This document shows positions 31,371 through 41,887 of a DNA stretch of 64,000 nucleotides, in pieces. How positions within the stretch are numbered: the stretch's first letter is position 1; each line of letters starts with the position of its first letter. The DNA is from Trypanosoma brucei gambiense DAL972 (lineage: Eukaryota > Euglenozoa > Kinetoplastea > Trypanosomatida > Trypanosomatidae). The stretch lies in NCBI RefSeq assembly GCF_000210295.1, contig NC_026743.1, positions 3,782,001-3,846,000 of the forward strand, written 5' to 3'. Position numbers and translations under genes: made by a program. The notes under the pieces were generated by a model. It had not been told where the DNA came from. It was given only the letters and a program-made list of their open reading frames with translations, and did not search any database.

Positions 31371-33809
31371 ATGTATTTAAAACCATATAACAATCCCTAC
31401 CCCGTCGTAAGTGACAGACTGGAGGTTATTCTTGAAACCATGCGAAAAATTAATGGAGACAGCGGTTCCCCCGTCGAAACGCCACCAGAAAGGGTACCGT
31501 GCATTGGCTCCGGTGCGTTTGCTACCGTTCGTGTTGGCTGGGTGCAGGAGCGGTGGCACAGTCAAGGCAAGAATGAAGAACCTGGACAACTCACCTTCGG
31601 AACTACAGCCGCAGTGGCTGTGAAGCGCGTGGTTGTTCCAGGGAAGTTGCGAAGTCCCCTTGACGGTTGTAGGCAGCGGCTGCTCCGCGAGCTGCAGGTA
31701 ATGGAACACATCAGAATCTGTCCACATCCGAATGTCGTGCAGTGCTGGGGGTTTGTCTTCCACAAGGCGGACGATAGAGCAAGTATCGGCAGAGAAGTAA
31801 CAGATAATTTGCTTGGTGAGGTCCTCACAAACTTTTCCCAATTGCGCGAGCAGCAAAGGGTAATAACAGGGAACATGGACAAGGAGAAAATTGGAAACGA
31901 GGTCCTTGATGGGGTCTCTTGCTTTGATGTGTGTCTCTCGTTGTGCACAGGCGGTACTTTAACCGAGTATGTCCGCCGAGTAGCCGATGCAGCGCTCCGT
32001 GCGACGCGCGCGTGCATACAGGAGCGGATAGTCACTCAACCGAAAAACACGAGCATGACTGACTCCACACTTGGGGAGTCACCCACTGGACATAATCAGG
32101 GTCTGACCAGCAGCTCAAGTGATGCTGGGATCGAACCTAAGGGGGCGCTGCTCGGGCTTAAAACAAGAAAATTGACACCGATTAGAAAAGATGTTTCGGG
32201 AGAATTTTTCACACAAAAAGACTCCACTTTAGTTGTCTCCCATCTCACAATCCGCGAAAAAGACATTGTCGCCATTGCGTATGCGTTGTGCAACGCCCTT
32301 CGTCACACCCATGAAACGCTACGGACGCTACACCGTGACATCAAACCAGCCAATGTGTTAATATGCGATGGGATCGGAAAGATACCGTCATATACATCGC
32401 GTGCCACTTCATGCGACTTCACGGCCAGAACCACAGCAAGAGCCCGAGGTGCTCCAACTGAGTTGGAAAACAAAAAAGCAAACGGCAGCAAAGCGGTTGA
32501 GTTGGTGCTTTTCTCAGACCTTCGCGACGCGCTGGGTAATCCACAGGAAGGAGGGAGCGCTGATGATAAACTCACTCCTGATGTGTTGGTTGTGCCTGCT
32601 GAAGCAGGATCACATCGTGTGCTGTGTAATTCATCTGATTCGCCCCCATACGTGCTGGAGTGTCTGCCCCAGGTGGACGCCTGGCGCCTGCAGTTGGCGG
32701 ACTACGGCATCGCGTCAGGTTTAGATCACATGGAGGCCTCGGGTCGCTGTGGTACATTCCCTTTTATGGCACCCGAGGTGGAGGACGAGGACTGCACCGG
32801 GTCCATGTACGGAACTAAAGCTGATATTTATAGTCTGGGGGTCACAATTCAGCATGTTATTGTGAATGCTACCGTTGAGTTTAACGAGGTGGCTCAGGCG
32901 CTACCCAGGCGGGCAGATGCTTTGGGGCGGCAGTGGGTTGACGGAGAAGACAGGGAGACAAGCGAAGTGGACAATGACTCCGGCACCAGTGGTGGCGTAA
33001 CAGATGAAACGAAGAGGAAGCGGACGTTTAATCTCCCCGGCAACTGGCGCTGTAAGCGGGAGCTTAGCGACAGGGACTATGTTCGCGACATATACTCTCA
33101 TCTGTCACATCCACTACCGCACGATGACTGTGCTAGATCATTTACCGTACCGCGCTCGTGGCGTTGCCATGATGAGTTAGCCTCCGGCAACTGCGTTGAA
33201 GGTTTAAGCACTGACGGCAGGACTGACACTGGCAATGCTGGAGACAAAAGGGGCCATCTTCAACCTCAAAATTCCGACTACCGTGATAATATCAAGGCGC
33301 TAAACTTTAGAAAGGGCCAAGGGGCTCGGTGCAGGTCTTGTGGGAAGCTCCACCGAAACCTTATCGAGCTTCTCAACGCCATGACGGCCCCTGATCCCTC
33401 ACAGCGACCGACATTGTCGTGTATATTGCGTGACACAGCGGTCATTGAGCAGGGAACGTTTGTTGATGAACCAAGGGAATCCAGTTTCCCCTTCTCCAGA
33501 AGTAGCAGTAGCAGCAAGCACGCGAATGCGGTGGCAAACACTTCAGGGCGCAGTAACACAATAAACAGCACAGCATGCAGCCCAAAACAGCTGTCGCATA
33601 CAAGTAGAGGGACCGCACCCTCACCAATGGCGGGTCGCAATCACCGTTCCAGTTGCTCTGGGGAATGTAAGGATCAGAAAACTCACGACGGATCGAGTGA
33701 AATGTTTGGCGGTGTTAACAAATACGACGGGTGGCGCGAAGGCGTGTTGTGGCGCCCGCCTTCGCTCAAGTTTCTTCGTCGGTACAGTGGACAGGAGGGG
33801 CGTTGCTAA
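31371..33809 (+). CDS. Serine/threonine protein kinase with large inserts, 812 aa
   Basis: A complete set of kinase motifs is visible: glycine loop GSGAFATVRVGW near residue 44, the lysine in VAVKRV near 84, HRDIKPANVL near 321, the metal motif as DYG (LADYGIAS) near 441, CGTFPFMAPEV near 466 and YSLGVTIQHVI after it. Long polar inserts split the catalytic domain: over 100 residues before the HRD motif and about 100 between HRD and DYG. DYG replaces the usual DFG, which some active kinases also have. The C-terminal 270 residues are low-complexity, with Ser runs. Kinase group is not clear; the short active segment and WG motif after PHPNVVQC hint at a NAK- or NEK-like kinase, but this is weak. 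Confidence 0.9.
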   Translation: MYLKPYNNPYPVVSDRLEVILETMRKINGDSGSPVETPPERVPCIGSGAFATVRVGWVQERWHSQGKNEEPGQLTFGTTAAVAVKRVVVPGKLRSPLDGCRQRLLRELQVMEHIRICPHPNVVQCWGFVFHKADDRASIGREVTDNLLGEVLTNFSQLREQQRVITGNMDKEKIGNEVLDGVSCFDVCLSLCTGGTLTEYVRRVADAALRATRACIQERIVTQPKNTSMTDSTLGESPTGHNQGLTSSSSDAGIEPKGALLGLKTRKLTPIRKDVSGEFFTQKDSTLVVSHLTIREKDIVAIAYALCNALRHTHETLRTLHRDIKPANVLICDGIGKIPSYTSRATSCDFTARTTARARGAPTELENKKANGSKAVELVLFSDLRDALGNPQEGGSADDKLTPDVLVVPAEAGSHRVLCNSSDSPPYVLECLPQVDAWRLQLADYGIASGLDHMEASGRCGTFPFMAPEVEDEDCTGSMYGTKADIYSLGVTIQHVIVNATVEFNEVAQALPRRADALGRQWVDGEDRETSEVDNDSGTSGGVTDETKRKRTFNLPGNWRCKRELSDRDYVRDIYSHLSHPLPHDDCARSFTVPRSWRCHDELASGNCVEGLSTDGRTDTGNAGDKRGHLQPQNSDYRDNIKALNFRKGQGARCRSCGKLHRNLIELLNAMTAPDPSQRPTLSCILRDTAVIEQGTFVDEPRESSFPFSRSSSSSKHANAVANTSGRSNTINSTACSPKQLSHTSRGTAPSPMAGRNHRSSCSGECKDQKTHDGSSEMFGGVNKYDGWREGVLWRPPSLKFLRRYSGQEGRC

Positions 33810-34534
33810 CCGATCGGCATTTAGGGGCCTGGCGGGTGTCTCTTGTTTCACGCGTTCACCATCCGATGCGGTGGTCTCTAAATTTTCTCACAATATTCAT
33901 TACCTTTACTTACTTTCTCTGCCACACGGCACAAGCGGCTCCTGCTTGCGGGCGGGTTTGATTAACGTGGGTTGTGCTTTTTTGCCGCTTGCTCTCATTG
34001 TCCGAGTGGTCACTTCTATTTTTTTTTCTTGTTGACGTTTGACTGTGGTCAGGGGACATCTCATTGTTGTTATTTTTGCTTTTAGTTGTTACCTAAACAT
34101 GTTTCTTCGCCTAAACGGAGGTGGGTGGGGCCTCGCGCGCTTACAAGAAACGTCTGTAGAGGTGGTCATTTGGGTCAGGTGGAGAGGGAAAGCTTGTTTG
34201 CTTGTTCAACTTTACGCTGTGAGTAGTCCTCCCTTCCGTGCATCATTCTTTGGACTTTTTTTTTTCTTTTACCGCCCATCCGTTGGGCTGTTCGTTTATT
34301 TTTTCTATCAGGCTATGTCAAACATCAGCCCCGCCAGTGGGCTACGGCCCCGCTACTCCCTGAAGGCATTTAAATGTGTGGTCGTGTATACCTGATGCTT
34401 CATTTTTATCTCGGCCCCCTTTCTTTCCCTTCCTATGCATTTCTCCCCCCTCGAACAATATATGATTAAACGAAATGAAGGCCACAGGGATAGAGAAGTA
34501 GTAGGTGCGACGTCTCCATCCCGGTGCGTGTGGT
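33810..34534. other. Intergenic region, no gene seen
   Basis: T-rich sequence with tracts near 34013-34033 and 34256-34275 that could serve polyadenylation and trans-splicing. Overlapping frames are low-complexity or begin without ATG. Confidence 0.65.
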
Positions 34535-35788
34535 ATGCGGTCATCTTCCGCCGCATCATCGACTAGAGCCCTTACCCCTGGGAAGTTGAAGCAGCCAGGC
34601 TCCACGAGAGGGCTGAAGAGTACGCACTCCGGCAGTGAAGAAGCCGTCCTGAGCGATAAGTTGCTGCTGTTTTTACAGCAAAGTCGGGAACGGACATCCC
34701 ATAATCATGCCGCGCGAATTTCCCTGCTGGAATCTCAGTACACACAAAGCCTCCACGGACTCTCAGGGGCCCGTGGTTCATCTACCCTCTTCACCGAAGC
34801 TTCACTGAATGCGCGAAAAGGTGGACGTCACGGCAGAGACCCTGCAGGAATTGTTGACAAGGAGATTGTTATTGAGGTTGATATGAGTGAAAGTGAGGAT
34901 GAAGTATCGTCGCAACTGATAGAAACGAATCATCGGGCACAGCAGCGGGAACATGCAGCAACGCAGTCTTCGTCGGTTCGCCTGACGGCATCGTCCTGCA
35001 GGGTCACTGCCACCGCTGCTGCTACCGATCTCTCACCTCAGAGTCTGTCCGAGTCGTATGGTGTATCTCCGGAGGCTCGTACACCCATTTCCCCTTTTAT
35101 AGAAAAGATGCGTTACCGCGAGGTTCTGGGCGCGCCTGAGCTGCCTCAGGGTCCTGAAAAGCGCAACAAGACTACAACCCACTACACGGCAACGGAATTG
35201 TCTCTTGGGAGGGCACAGGCGGGGGTGCGTGCCAATGTCGGGAGGGGTATGGTGTCCTCACTCCCCCCGTGTGCTGCGGCACGTAACGAAGTTTCTGTTT
35301 CACTAGAGCGAGCCATCAATGAGGCAAGGGACAAGCACAACTGGAGTGAATCAACGACGGCAAATGTTATGAGCCGTGGTACGACGATGGCCCCGCCCAT
35401 GCTACCCCGTACCAATGCAGTGACATCTAAAGTGGATGACGAAGTGCAGCACTCCCCCCTCTTTCCGCACGAACCGGAGATAGAGGAGTTTCTCGCGTGG
35501 GAAGCGGCAAAACCCGCTGAGCTACTCAAATGCTTGCGTGCGGGCTTTAGCAACCACTGCCCCATCGCAACCGCGTATGCCGCTGTGCGCCCCGAGGTCC
35601 ATTGGCTCTCTCTGCTCTGCAACAGTGAATCGGATGTCAAGAGTGAAGCAAAGGGATCGCCACTTCGACCGGACTCAGCTCCCTCGCGATTCATTGAGTG
35701 GATCGCATCTGACGTGGACTGCTATGAGGGACTGCTACTGCAACGGGGGGCTGCAGCGCCAATTGTTTCCAGAAGTGCGAAGTCATAG
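34535..35788 (+). CDS. Hypothetical protein, 417 aa
   Basis: The frame opens at a GTG; the first ATG is 34535 (MRSSSAASSTRALT). The first 300 residues are Ser/Thr/Ala-rich and look disordered, with an acidic patch (IVIEVDMSESEDEVSS) near residue 115. The last 110 residues are more ordered (PEIEEFLAWEAAKPAELLKC, then PEVHWLSLLCNSE and FIEWIASDVDCYEGLLL). No known motif. Function unknown. Confidence 0.7.
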   Translation: MRSSSAASSTRALTPGKLKQPGSTRGLKSTHSGSEEAVLSDKLLLFLQQSRERTSHNHAARISLLESQYTQSLHGLSGARGSSTLFTEASLNARKGGRHGRDPAGIVDKEIVIEVDMSESEDEVSSQLIETNHRAQQREHAATQSSSVRLTASSCRVTATAAATDLSPQSLSESYGVSPEARTPISPFIEKMRYREVLGAPELPQGPEKRNKTTTHYTATELSLGRAQAGVRANVGRGMVSSLPPCAAARNEVSVSLERAINEARDKHNWSESTTANVMSRGTTMAPPMLPRTNAVTSKVDDEVQHSPLFPHEPEIEEFLAWEAAKPAELLKCLRAGFSNHCPIATAYAAVRPEVHWLSLLCNSESDVKSEAKGSPLRPDSAPSRFIEWIASDVDCYEGLLLQRGAAAPIVSRSAKS

Positions 35789-36133
35789 CGGTGACGGCAT
35801 CCCCGTGCCGCTTAACCCCGTTAAGAGAGGGAGAGTTGGCACACACGCACACAGCGAACACTGATTTTGCTGTTGTCAATAGAAAGTTATGTGTACGCAT
35901 CTGTACGCACAGTGATTCTGCAAAGGCCTTCGCAGATTACAATTCTGCTACCGGGCTTGCTGCTTCATCACTGTCGGCGCTTTCAACATATTTGAACATG
36001 AAATGCTGTGATATTCTCATCAAACTGATGGCAGTTGTTTTTTCCACTCAATCTTTATTTCGTGATTTGAGAAATTCTGTGCTTAGGAAGGATAAAGGAA
36101 GGGAATATACATAAATAAAGTAATATATAATAT
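35789..36133. other. Intergenic region
   Basis: It ends in an A/T-rich stretch (36095-36136) that abuts the duplicated 220-bp module. No gene seen. Confidence 0.6.
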
Positions 36134-36353
36134 ATTACTTTCCTCAGGCATAAAATGTTTGGACGACGCGTTTACGCCAGTGCGGCAGTTCCCCGCCGTA
36201 TGTGGCCGGCACTTCACATTCAGAGCAGTAGCCAAGCACTGCGTATCCTTCCTTCACTCGCACCACTTCACCCGACTATAACTCGGCATGTTGCACTTGT
36301 GTCCGCCCCGCTCACAAGTCTCTCCGCGGTCGGTTTGTGTGAATCCTCAACGG
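36134..36353 (+). repeat. 220-bp direct repeat, copy A (splice acceptor plus N-terminus)
   Basis: It matches 40624-40843 with one mismatch seen (T at 36319 against C at 40809). It includes ATTACTTTCCTCAG, the leader and the first 66 codons. Outside it the flanks differ abruptly on both sides. Confidence 0.95.
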
Positions 36354-36487
36354 AGTTATGCAAAGATACAACGCAGTCGCAGGGCTGTGTCGTCCTGTCG
36401 CTCATCTCAGCCTCGTGGTGCCAACCGCACAATTTTCTCCCTCCATTTGTGGCAGAGTGCACAGGGGTAAAGAAAGTGCTTCACTGA
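36155..36487 (+). CDS. Hypothetical protein sharing its N-terminus with the gene at 40645 (copy A)
   Basis: A 110-aa product. Residues 1-66 (MFGRRVYASAAVPRRMWPAL and on) equal those of the second gene; the basic, Ala-rich start looks like a mitochondrial targeting signal. After the shared part the tail is unrelated (ELCKDTTQSQGCVVLSLISA and on). The pyrimidine tract before the shared acceptor is short here (preceding bases are A/T-rich), so expression may be weak. It may be a partial duplicate that picked up a chance tail. Confidence 0.45.
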   Translation: MFGRRVYASAAVPRRMWPALHIQSSSQALRILPSLAPLHPTITRHVALVSAPLTSLSAVGLCESSTELCKDTTQSQGCVVLSLISASWCQPHNFLPPFVAECTGVKKVLH

Positions 36488-37320
36488 AAAGCTTCTTCTC
36501 ATTATAAAAGAGGGGGGCTGAAGGTGAAGGGCCCCCCCCCCCAAACAGGGAGGTTTGAAGGGATGAGATGCTTGGACCGCCTACATGTCGTTCGTGTTGA
36601 TCGGCTATTCTTTACAGCTGCATCATGTCCTCGCTTCACTTCCATTTCAACGGACGGTGGGGCTTTCCTCCCCGTGCATGCGCTCCCCTCACCACTCCGT
36701 CGCAGGTGCGCGCTCACAAAGCACACAAGTTTGTAATGTGTGCTTGTGTACATACGCACGTGCGTGTGCCCGCGCTCTTATCGCAGCAGTAGTAAATTTA
36801 AGTGGCCGACAAAAGTGATACTAAAACCACAAAAACAGTCGTTTGGGAGTAAAAATGTCTTGGTATGAGTGGGCCCGGACTGTGTGGCCAAACCAGAAAA
36901 ACTTTTGGCATTTTCTCGCCCATGAGCCCACGCCCAAAGGGGTGAGGAAAATTCATTACATACATTTATGCATACACATCTTACCCCCCCCCCATTGTGG
37001 ATGTTACATTCCTCTTCTTTTCAACGGGCGGCCCAATCCCTTAACGAAGCCGCCTTCTCACCTCGTGAAGAGCATCATTTGAGGGCTAGCGTGTACGTAT
37101 ACCTTCTTTCCGTATTTGCTACCCGCGCTTATGGTTTTTGTAACGGTGAAAGAAAAGGCAACTAATATAATTGCTTGCATATATTCACATATATATATAT
37201 ATATATATAATACGCACAGCATTAACTGCTGCTATTGCCTCATAAACTTTCGAGAAGTGCAACCTCAGCGTACAATTCCGTGCAGGTGTGTGAATTGGTG
37301 AGGGGAGAGTCCTGTTGGGT
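36488..37320. other. Intergenic region before GUP1
   Basis: It includes C runs near 36531-36542 and 36987-36994 and an AT block at 37189-37209. No gene seen. An AG after T/C-rich sequence near 37225-37258 may be the GUP1 acceptor. Confidence 0.6.
37189..37209. repeat. (AT)n microsatellite
   Basis: About ten AT units upstream of the GUP1-like gene. Confidence 0.95.
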
Positions 37321-39150
37321 ATGTCAGACGACGAGCACAAACGACACCCGCACGCACAACGTTCCCGCCACTCAACAGCGTCGCCAGGCATGATCGGTCA
37401 TGATGGAAACTTCATGGAGAGCTTCAAAGACATGCTGGGCGATATATATGCCCCACTGAAGACAGGTCTGAAGTTGGAGCACGTAATTTATAATGCATGT
37501 TATATGCTTCTCATGTTATATGGTTTCTTTGATGTTGCAGATGCGTCAAAGCAGTGGGCGGCAGAATTCTACATTGAGCCACCGCGTTGGAGCATACTAA
37601 CCATAACCTCTCTGGGTTCCACCGGCTATAACGGGACTGGGGACGCGCAATGGACTTCCATCGACAGGGGGTTTGGTCTCCTCCTCTCTGCGCTGGCGTT
37701 ATTCGTTATCGGGGCCCGTGGTGTCCGCAGTGTTTTCCATGGGGAAAATGGCGTGAAGGCGCTCCAGCGGTACTACTTGTTCGCCGGATTCCTCTTCACA
37801 GCCTTCTTGCACGGGCCTATGTTCTGGTTGCCGATTACCATAATTGCACTTAACTACGTCTTCATTATAATCTTGCTGAAGATCAAGATGCCTCACTGGG
37901 TGCACATGGCAGTTATGTGGACGGCAGTGGTGTCGCTGATGCTTAGTGTGGGATACTATGGAGGTCGGTTGATCATTGGTCCGAGGACACTTGGCTTTTG
38001 GGGAGGCATGGCCAGCTGGGTTCCCACGTTTAACATGTCTATCCTTCGCATGATTTCGTTTAACACAGATCTGTATGAAGCGATACACGCGAGCGCTCCT
38101 GCGCGGGCAACAACTACGAGGAAACACGATAACGGTTGCTTGGATTGTGCACGGCTACGTGACAAACACCCGGAAAAAGAAGTAACTGCCGTGCGGTGTT
38201 ACAAGTTTCGTTCAGAATACCCCCGCAATGCCAATGAGTACAATCTGCTGAGCTACATGGCGTACATGCTCTACCCACCGCTGTACATCGGTGGGCCCAT
38301 GTCTTCCTTCAATGCGTTTGCTTCACACTGCCAATATTCTACTGTTGCCATGACGAGGTCGCAGTTGATCGTTTACGGAATATTCATTATTATTCTATAC
38401 GTTACTCAGGTGAGCATGCTACACTTTGTGTACCTGAGTGCTCTGCGGCAAAGGGGCGATCTCGTCATGAAACTGAGCACAACGCAAGCTGCTTTCATGT
38501 TGTACTATTCCTTGGCCTTCCTTTGGCTGAAGTTCTCCTTGGTTTGGAAGACGGGACGCTTGGCTGCTGTTGCGGACGGGGTTGATGTGCCAGAGGACAT
38601 GCGGCGCGCCTACAGCAACACGTTAAGTGTGCGAGACTTCTGGCGTGATTGGCATGCCTCATTTAATGTGTGGGTTGTGCGCTACATGTACATTCCCATG
38701 GGGGGAAATAGACGGAAGTATTTCAGCATCCTTCCCATATTCTTCTTCATTGCGGTATGGCATGATTTGGAACTCCACCTTATTGAGTGGGCGGTATGGA
38801 TTATTGCCTTCTTTTTAGTTGAGCTTTTTGTTGGGTATCTATGGGGCCTGCCGTTATTTGCGCCGGTACGACACTCAAAGTACGAGCGCCTGCTAAGAAG
38901 TCTTGCTGGAATGGTCAGTGTTTTTGGACTTACAATCACGAACATGATCGGCTTCGCTACCGTGGCAGCACCTCACGGAGGTTCATTGACAGCGCAGATT
39001 ATTCTGCATATCCTTGGGACTCTTAACTTAACTCTATTCTTCTTCTTTTTACTATTTTTCTTTTTGCTCTCTGCCACGGGTGTTTTGCTTCGTGATGAAG
39101 AAGCAAATCAAATAAAACAGCTCAAGGAAAGGTACGGTATAGTTCGTTGA
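37321..39150 (+). CDS. GUP1: GUP1-type MBOAT O-acyltransferase
   Basis: A 609-aa product from the ATG at 37321; a TTG two codons earlier is not used. About ten hydrophobic segments mark a polytopic membrane protein of the ER. MBOAT hallmarks are LSVRDFWRDWHASFNVWVVR near residue 437 and IAVWHDLELHLIEWAVW, with the likely catalytic histidine at residue 481. LSYMAYMLYPPLYIGGPMSS is typical of the Gup1/HHAT branch. The yeast homologue remodels GPI anchor lipids, and the T. brucei homologue has been described as a GPI remodelling acyltransferase, relevant to the GPI-anchored surface coat. The name glycerol uptake protein is historical. A hydrophilic loop with Cys and Lys lies around residues 255-305. 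Confidence 0.92.
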   Translation: MSDDEHKRHPHAQRSRHSTASPGMIGHDGNFMESFKDMLGDIYAPLKTGLKLEHVIYNACYMLLMLYGFFDVADASKQWAAEFYIEPPRWSILTITSLGSTGYNGTGDAQWTSIDRGFGLLLSALALFVIGARGVRSVFHGENGVKALQRYYLFAGFLFTAFLHGPMFWLPITIIALNYVFIIILLKIKMPHWVHMAVMWTAVVSLMLSVGYYGGRLIIGPRTLGFWGGMASWVPTFNMSILRMISFNTDLYEAIHASAPARATTTRKHDNGCLDCARLRDKHPEKEVTAVRCYKFRSEYPRNANEYNLLSYMAYMLYPPLYIGGPMSSFNAFASHCQYSTVAMTRSQLIVYGIFIIILYVTQVSMLHFVYLSALRQRGDLVMKLSTTQAAFMLYYSLAFLWLKFSLVWKTGRLAAVADGVDVPEDMRRAYSNTLSVRDFWRDWHASFNVWVVRYMYIPMGGNRRKYFSILPIFFFIAVWHDLELHLIEWAVWIIAFFLVELFVGYLWGLPLFAPVRHSKYERLLRSLAGMVSVFGLTITNMIGFATVAAPHGGSLTAQIILHILGTLNLTLFFFFLLFFFLLSATGVLLRDEEANQIKQLKERYGIVR

Positions 39151-40408
39151 ACTGCTTTATTTGATTGGAAACTGAGAGCTGATTGCGCTTCAGTAGTTGC
39201 ACATTCCTTGTGTGTTCGCGCAACACATGAACCGTAAGACGTCAGACGTCTTGTGTGAAGTTTTTATACTTCATTTCTGAAAATCGTATAGTCACTTATC
39301 CTCCATCTCATCATTATTCTTTCCCTTCCTCTTTTGTTGCCGTTACTTAAATGGCTTGTTTGATTGTGTGCTTGTTTTCTTCTCGCTTAACCGTTGAATT
39401 CTATATACTTTGTTAATATTTTTTTTAAAAAAAAGGAAAATGAAAGAAAAAAGGAAAACGGAATAAATGCACGGTGTGGGGGCATAATGAATTCCGCAGA
39501 ATGAGAAAAAAAAAGGGGAAAGTAATTTGTAGGCAAGAAGCGGATCAAAATATCCGTAAAGGCGGTGGAATGAAAACAAGTAAAATAGAGGGCGTACGAA
39601 ACGCTTTAAAAAGATAAATAAATAATGGCGGTGTAGTCGAATATATTTAACGATTATAACAAAGAGGGAAAAAAGAAAAAGAAAAAGGTAAGAGAAGGGC
39701 AGTCGGATTGTAGGGGTGTTTGTATGCACTACCCGACTCCGCTTTTGCGGCATAGTGATGATGACAGATGCGGGAAAGTATCTAAGTAAAATTAGTTCAG
39801 TCATCAATTTGCTCCTCTACTACCGGTCTTCGTCTGATTCCTATTTTCGCTATGTGTTGTCATTTTCTTTTTTTTCTTTGTTTGCTTGTCTTTCTATGAG
39901 TGTTTTTTGTTTCTTTTTCTTTTTATTATTTTTGTTTTTTCTCTTGATTTATCTCTTTTTTTAATCTTCACATTTCATTACTCGAAGTTGATTGAATGGA
40001 ATTAACACATGGAATTGCAGCAAAAAGCAGAACACGGAATTGGATAAAAATGGATTAGGCGGAACGCTTCACAAATGCTATTTGCATTTTGGCTCATACC
40101 AGACCGGGTAACCACCGCTACCGCCATCAACACTGCCGCTGCTGCTGCTGAATCCTGAGTGAAGGTGCCAAAAAAAAAAAAAAGAGAAAAGAGAAGAAAA
40201 GAAAAGAAAAATCAAACAAAAGAAAAAAATAGCACGGCAACATTTTCTCACCGCGATGAAGTCACCCAACAGCGCTTAAGACAAACAGCCAGTGGAAGAT
40301 GTATTAAGTGTAATCGTACCGCTCCATTATTTTACGGTGCTGTTTTATTCCTTTCATTCTTTTCTTCGCCCCTTTGCTACGCAGTGAAACGGGAATATGC
40401 ATATGTGT

Positions 40409-40445
<37 letters not shown>

Positions 40446-40623
40446 TACTGTTGGTGCTTATGCTGCTTTTTTTTTCATTTATTTTTTTTGTTTTGCTTCC
40501 TATCTTCATGGCACTACAACCACTCTCCAAAAAATAAAAAAAACAACAACAACAACACAATCCCAAGGGATCGACAGAGAAGGGGCTCAACCACAGTTCC
40601 ACTCGCGCGTTGCTTTTTTACTC
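39151..40623. other. Long low-complexity intergenic region
   Basis: A-rich and T-rich blocks (39420-39700, 39860-39965, 40169-40230) and a GT microsatellite at 40405-40442. Frames on either strand are Phe/Leu/Lys-rich low complexity. The stretch before 40623 (TTGCTTTTTTACTC) forms part of the splice signal of the next gene. Confidence 0.7.
40405..40442. repeat. (GT)n microsatellite
   Basis: GT dinucleotides with a single interruption (GTAT). Confidence 0.95.
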
Positions 40624-40638
40624 ATTACTTTCCTCAGG
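40606..40638 (+). promoter_or_regulatory. Likely trans-splice acceptor
   Basis: Pyrimidine-rich TTGCTTTTTTACTC joined to ATTACTTTCCTCAG, with AG at 40636-40637, seven bases before the ATG at 40645. The second half belongs to the 220-bp repeat. Confidence 0.6.
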
Positions 40639-40843
40639 CATAAAATGTTTGGACGACGCGTTTACGCCAGTGCGGCAGTTCCCCGCCGTATGTGGCCGGC
40701 ACTTCACATTCAGAGCAGTAGCCAAGCACTGCGTATCCTTCCTTCACTCGCACCACTTCACCCGACTATAACTCGGCATGTTGCACTTGTGTCCGCCCCG
40801 CTCACAAGCCTCTCCGCGGTCGGTTTGTGTGAATCCTCAACGG
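40624..40843 (+). repeat. 220-bp direct repeat, copy B (splice acceptor plus N-terminus)
   Basis: It matches 36134-36353. Here the upstream flank gives a full pyrimidine tract, which makes this copy the likely source. Confidence 0.95.
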
Positions 40844-41028
40844 CGCTGGAACCTTTACAAGGCGATGGCAGGGGATTCCTCGTCTCACATGCAGGCGGTT
40901 GGTACAATTGCGCACGGGCGTTGCTCACAAATGTCAGTACGGCTCCTATGAGGACTATAATTTGGAAACTACACAATAAAGCGCAAGCCCCGTGGTCGCT
41001 ACCGCGCCTTCAAACTACCCGAGAATAA
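40645..41028 (+). CDS. Hypothetical protein, probably mitochondrial, 127 aa (copy B)
   Basis: The open frame extends upstream through low-complexity sequence, but the ATG at 40645 follows a good splice acceptor. The N-terminus is basic and free of acids (MFGRRVYASAAVPRRMWPAL), which fits import into the mitochondrion. The second half (LEPLQGDGRGFLVSHAGGWY, then ALLTNVSTAPMRTIIWKLHN) is not found in copy A. Function unknown. Of the two related genes this is the better candidate for a working one. Confidence 0.6.
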   Translation: MFGRRVYASAAVPRRMWPALHIQSSSQALRILPSLAPLHPTITRHVALVSAPLTSLSAVGLCESSTALEPLQGDGRGFLVSHAGGWYNCARALLTNVSTAPMRTIIWKLHNKAQAPWSLPRLQTTRE

Positions 41029-41887
41029 AACGTCCGAAAAATAGGGCCGATGGGGGGGGAGACGGAATAATCATGTAAGTGGAGAACAAGAATATATATA
41101 TATATGAGCGCGGTGAAAATAATGGAGGGGAGATGAAATAACTGGGACAGAGTGGCTGGGAGCATCAATAACTATCGTATGCTATTTTGTGTTCACAGAA
41201 GGAAACATAATTAATAATTTGATTTGTGTTTACATTTCATTCTCTGGTTGCGTAGGGACATGCGTGCACTCAATTTTAGTGTGCGCGCTTTCCCACGTTA
41301 AAAACCAAAGTTTAACACCAAAGTGAAACGCCGGCGCCAGGAAACCAAAGAGTGAAAAAGGGAAAGGAACGAATATGTTGGATGCGTGAAAGAAAAGAGT
41401 TGGAAAAGCTCTTAGTGTAAGTCGAATATTTCCCGTGGTGAGTGTACGCGTTGGCCTGCTCTCCGTATGAAGAGAAGGGAATTAAACAAAATGTATCGCA
41501 CAGGGCTTTATACCCACGCTAACTGTATGAAGGGAAAATGAGCAGAGAGGAGAGAAGAGGAGGAAAAGAAAGGAAGTGATACACGACCTTCCACCAATTC
41601 TGTTGTCCGTCCCAAACGTCGTTTTCTTGACCCACTCTTTTCTTTTGTGACTTTGTCATCTTCACCCGTCCACTTTCTTGTGTATGTGTGTGTGTGTGTG
41701 TGTGTGTGTTTTTCCTTTCAACCTATGGCTTGGGGTTCATACCGGCAAGGCTTGTTGATGGTGACGAGGCCGTTTGTAAGCATTCCTTGTCTCCGAACGG
41801 TTTTTTTTTTGCATCTATTGTCCATACTGAAGTTGCAAGCGCAAGGCTGCACATGAAGAAGCTTGCACGGAAAGAAAAAAAAGTAAA
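41029..41887. other. Intergenic region
   Basis: An A/G-rich 3' UTR-like part, then a T/C-rich tract and a TG microsatellite at 41680-41709. No further gene seen. Confidence 0.6.
41680..41709. repeat. (TG)n microsatellite
   Basis: TG dinucleotides with one interruption (TGTATG). Confidence 0.95.

Noticed and set aside
36440..36475. Resemblance of CCATTTGTGGCAGAGTGCA to a stretch near 44240
   Set aside because: Only about 19 bases are similar, with two mismatches; this can be chance in 64 kb and nothing around it matches.
39343..39807. 154-codon - strand frame rich in Phe and Leu
   Set aside because: It is the reverse of A-rich low-complexity sequence, not a membrane protein gene.
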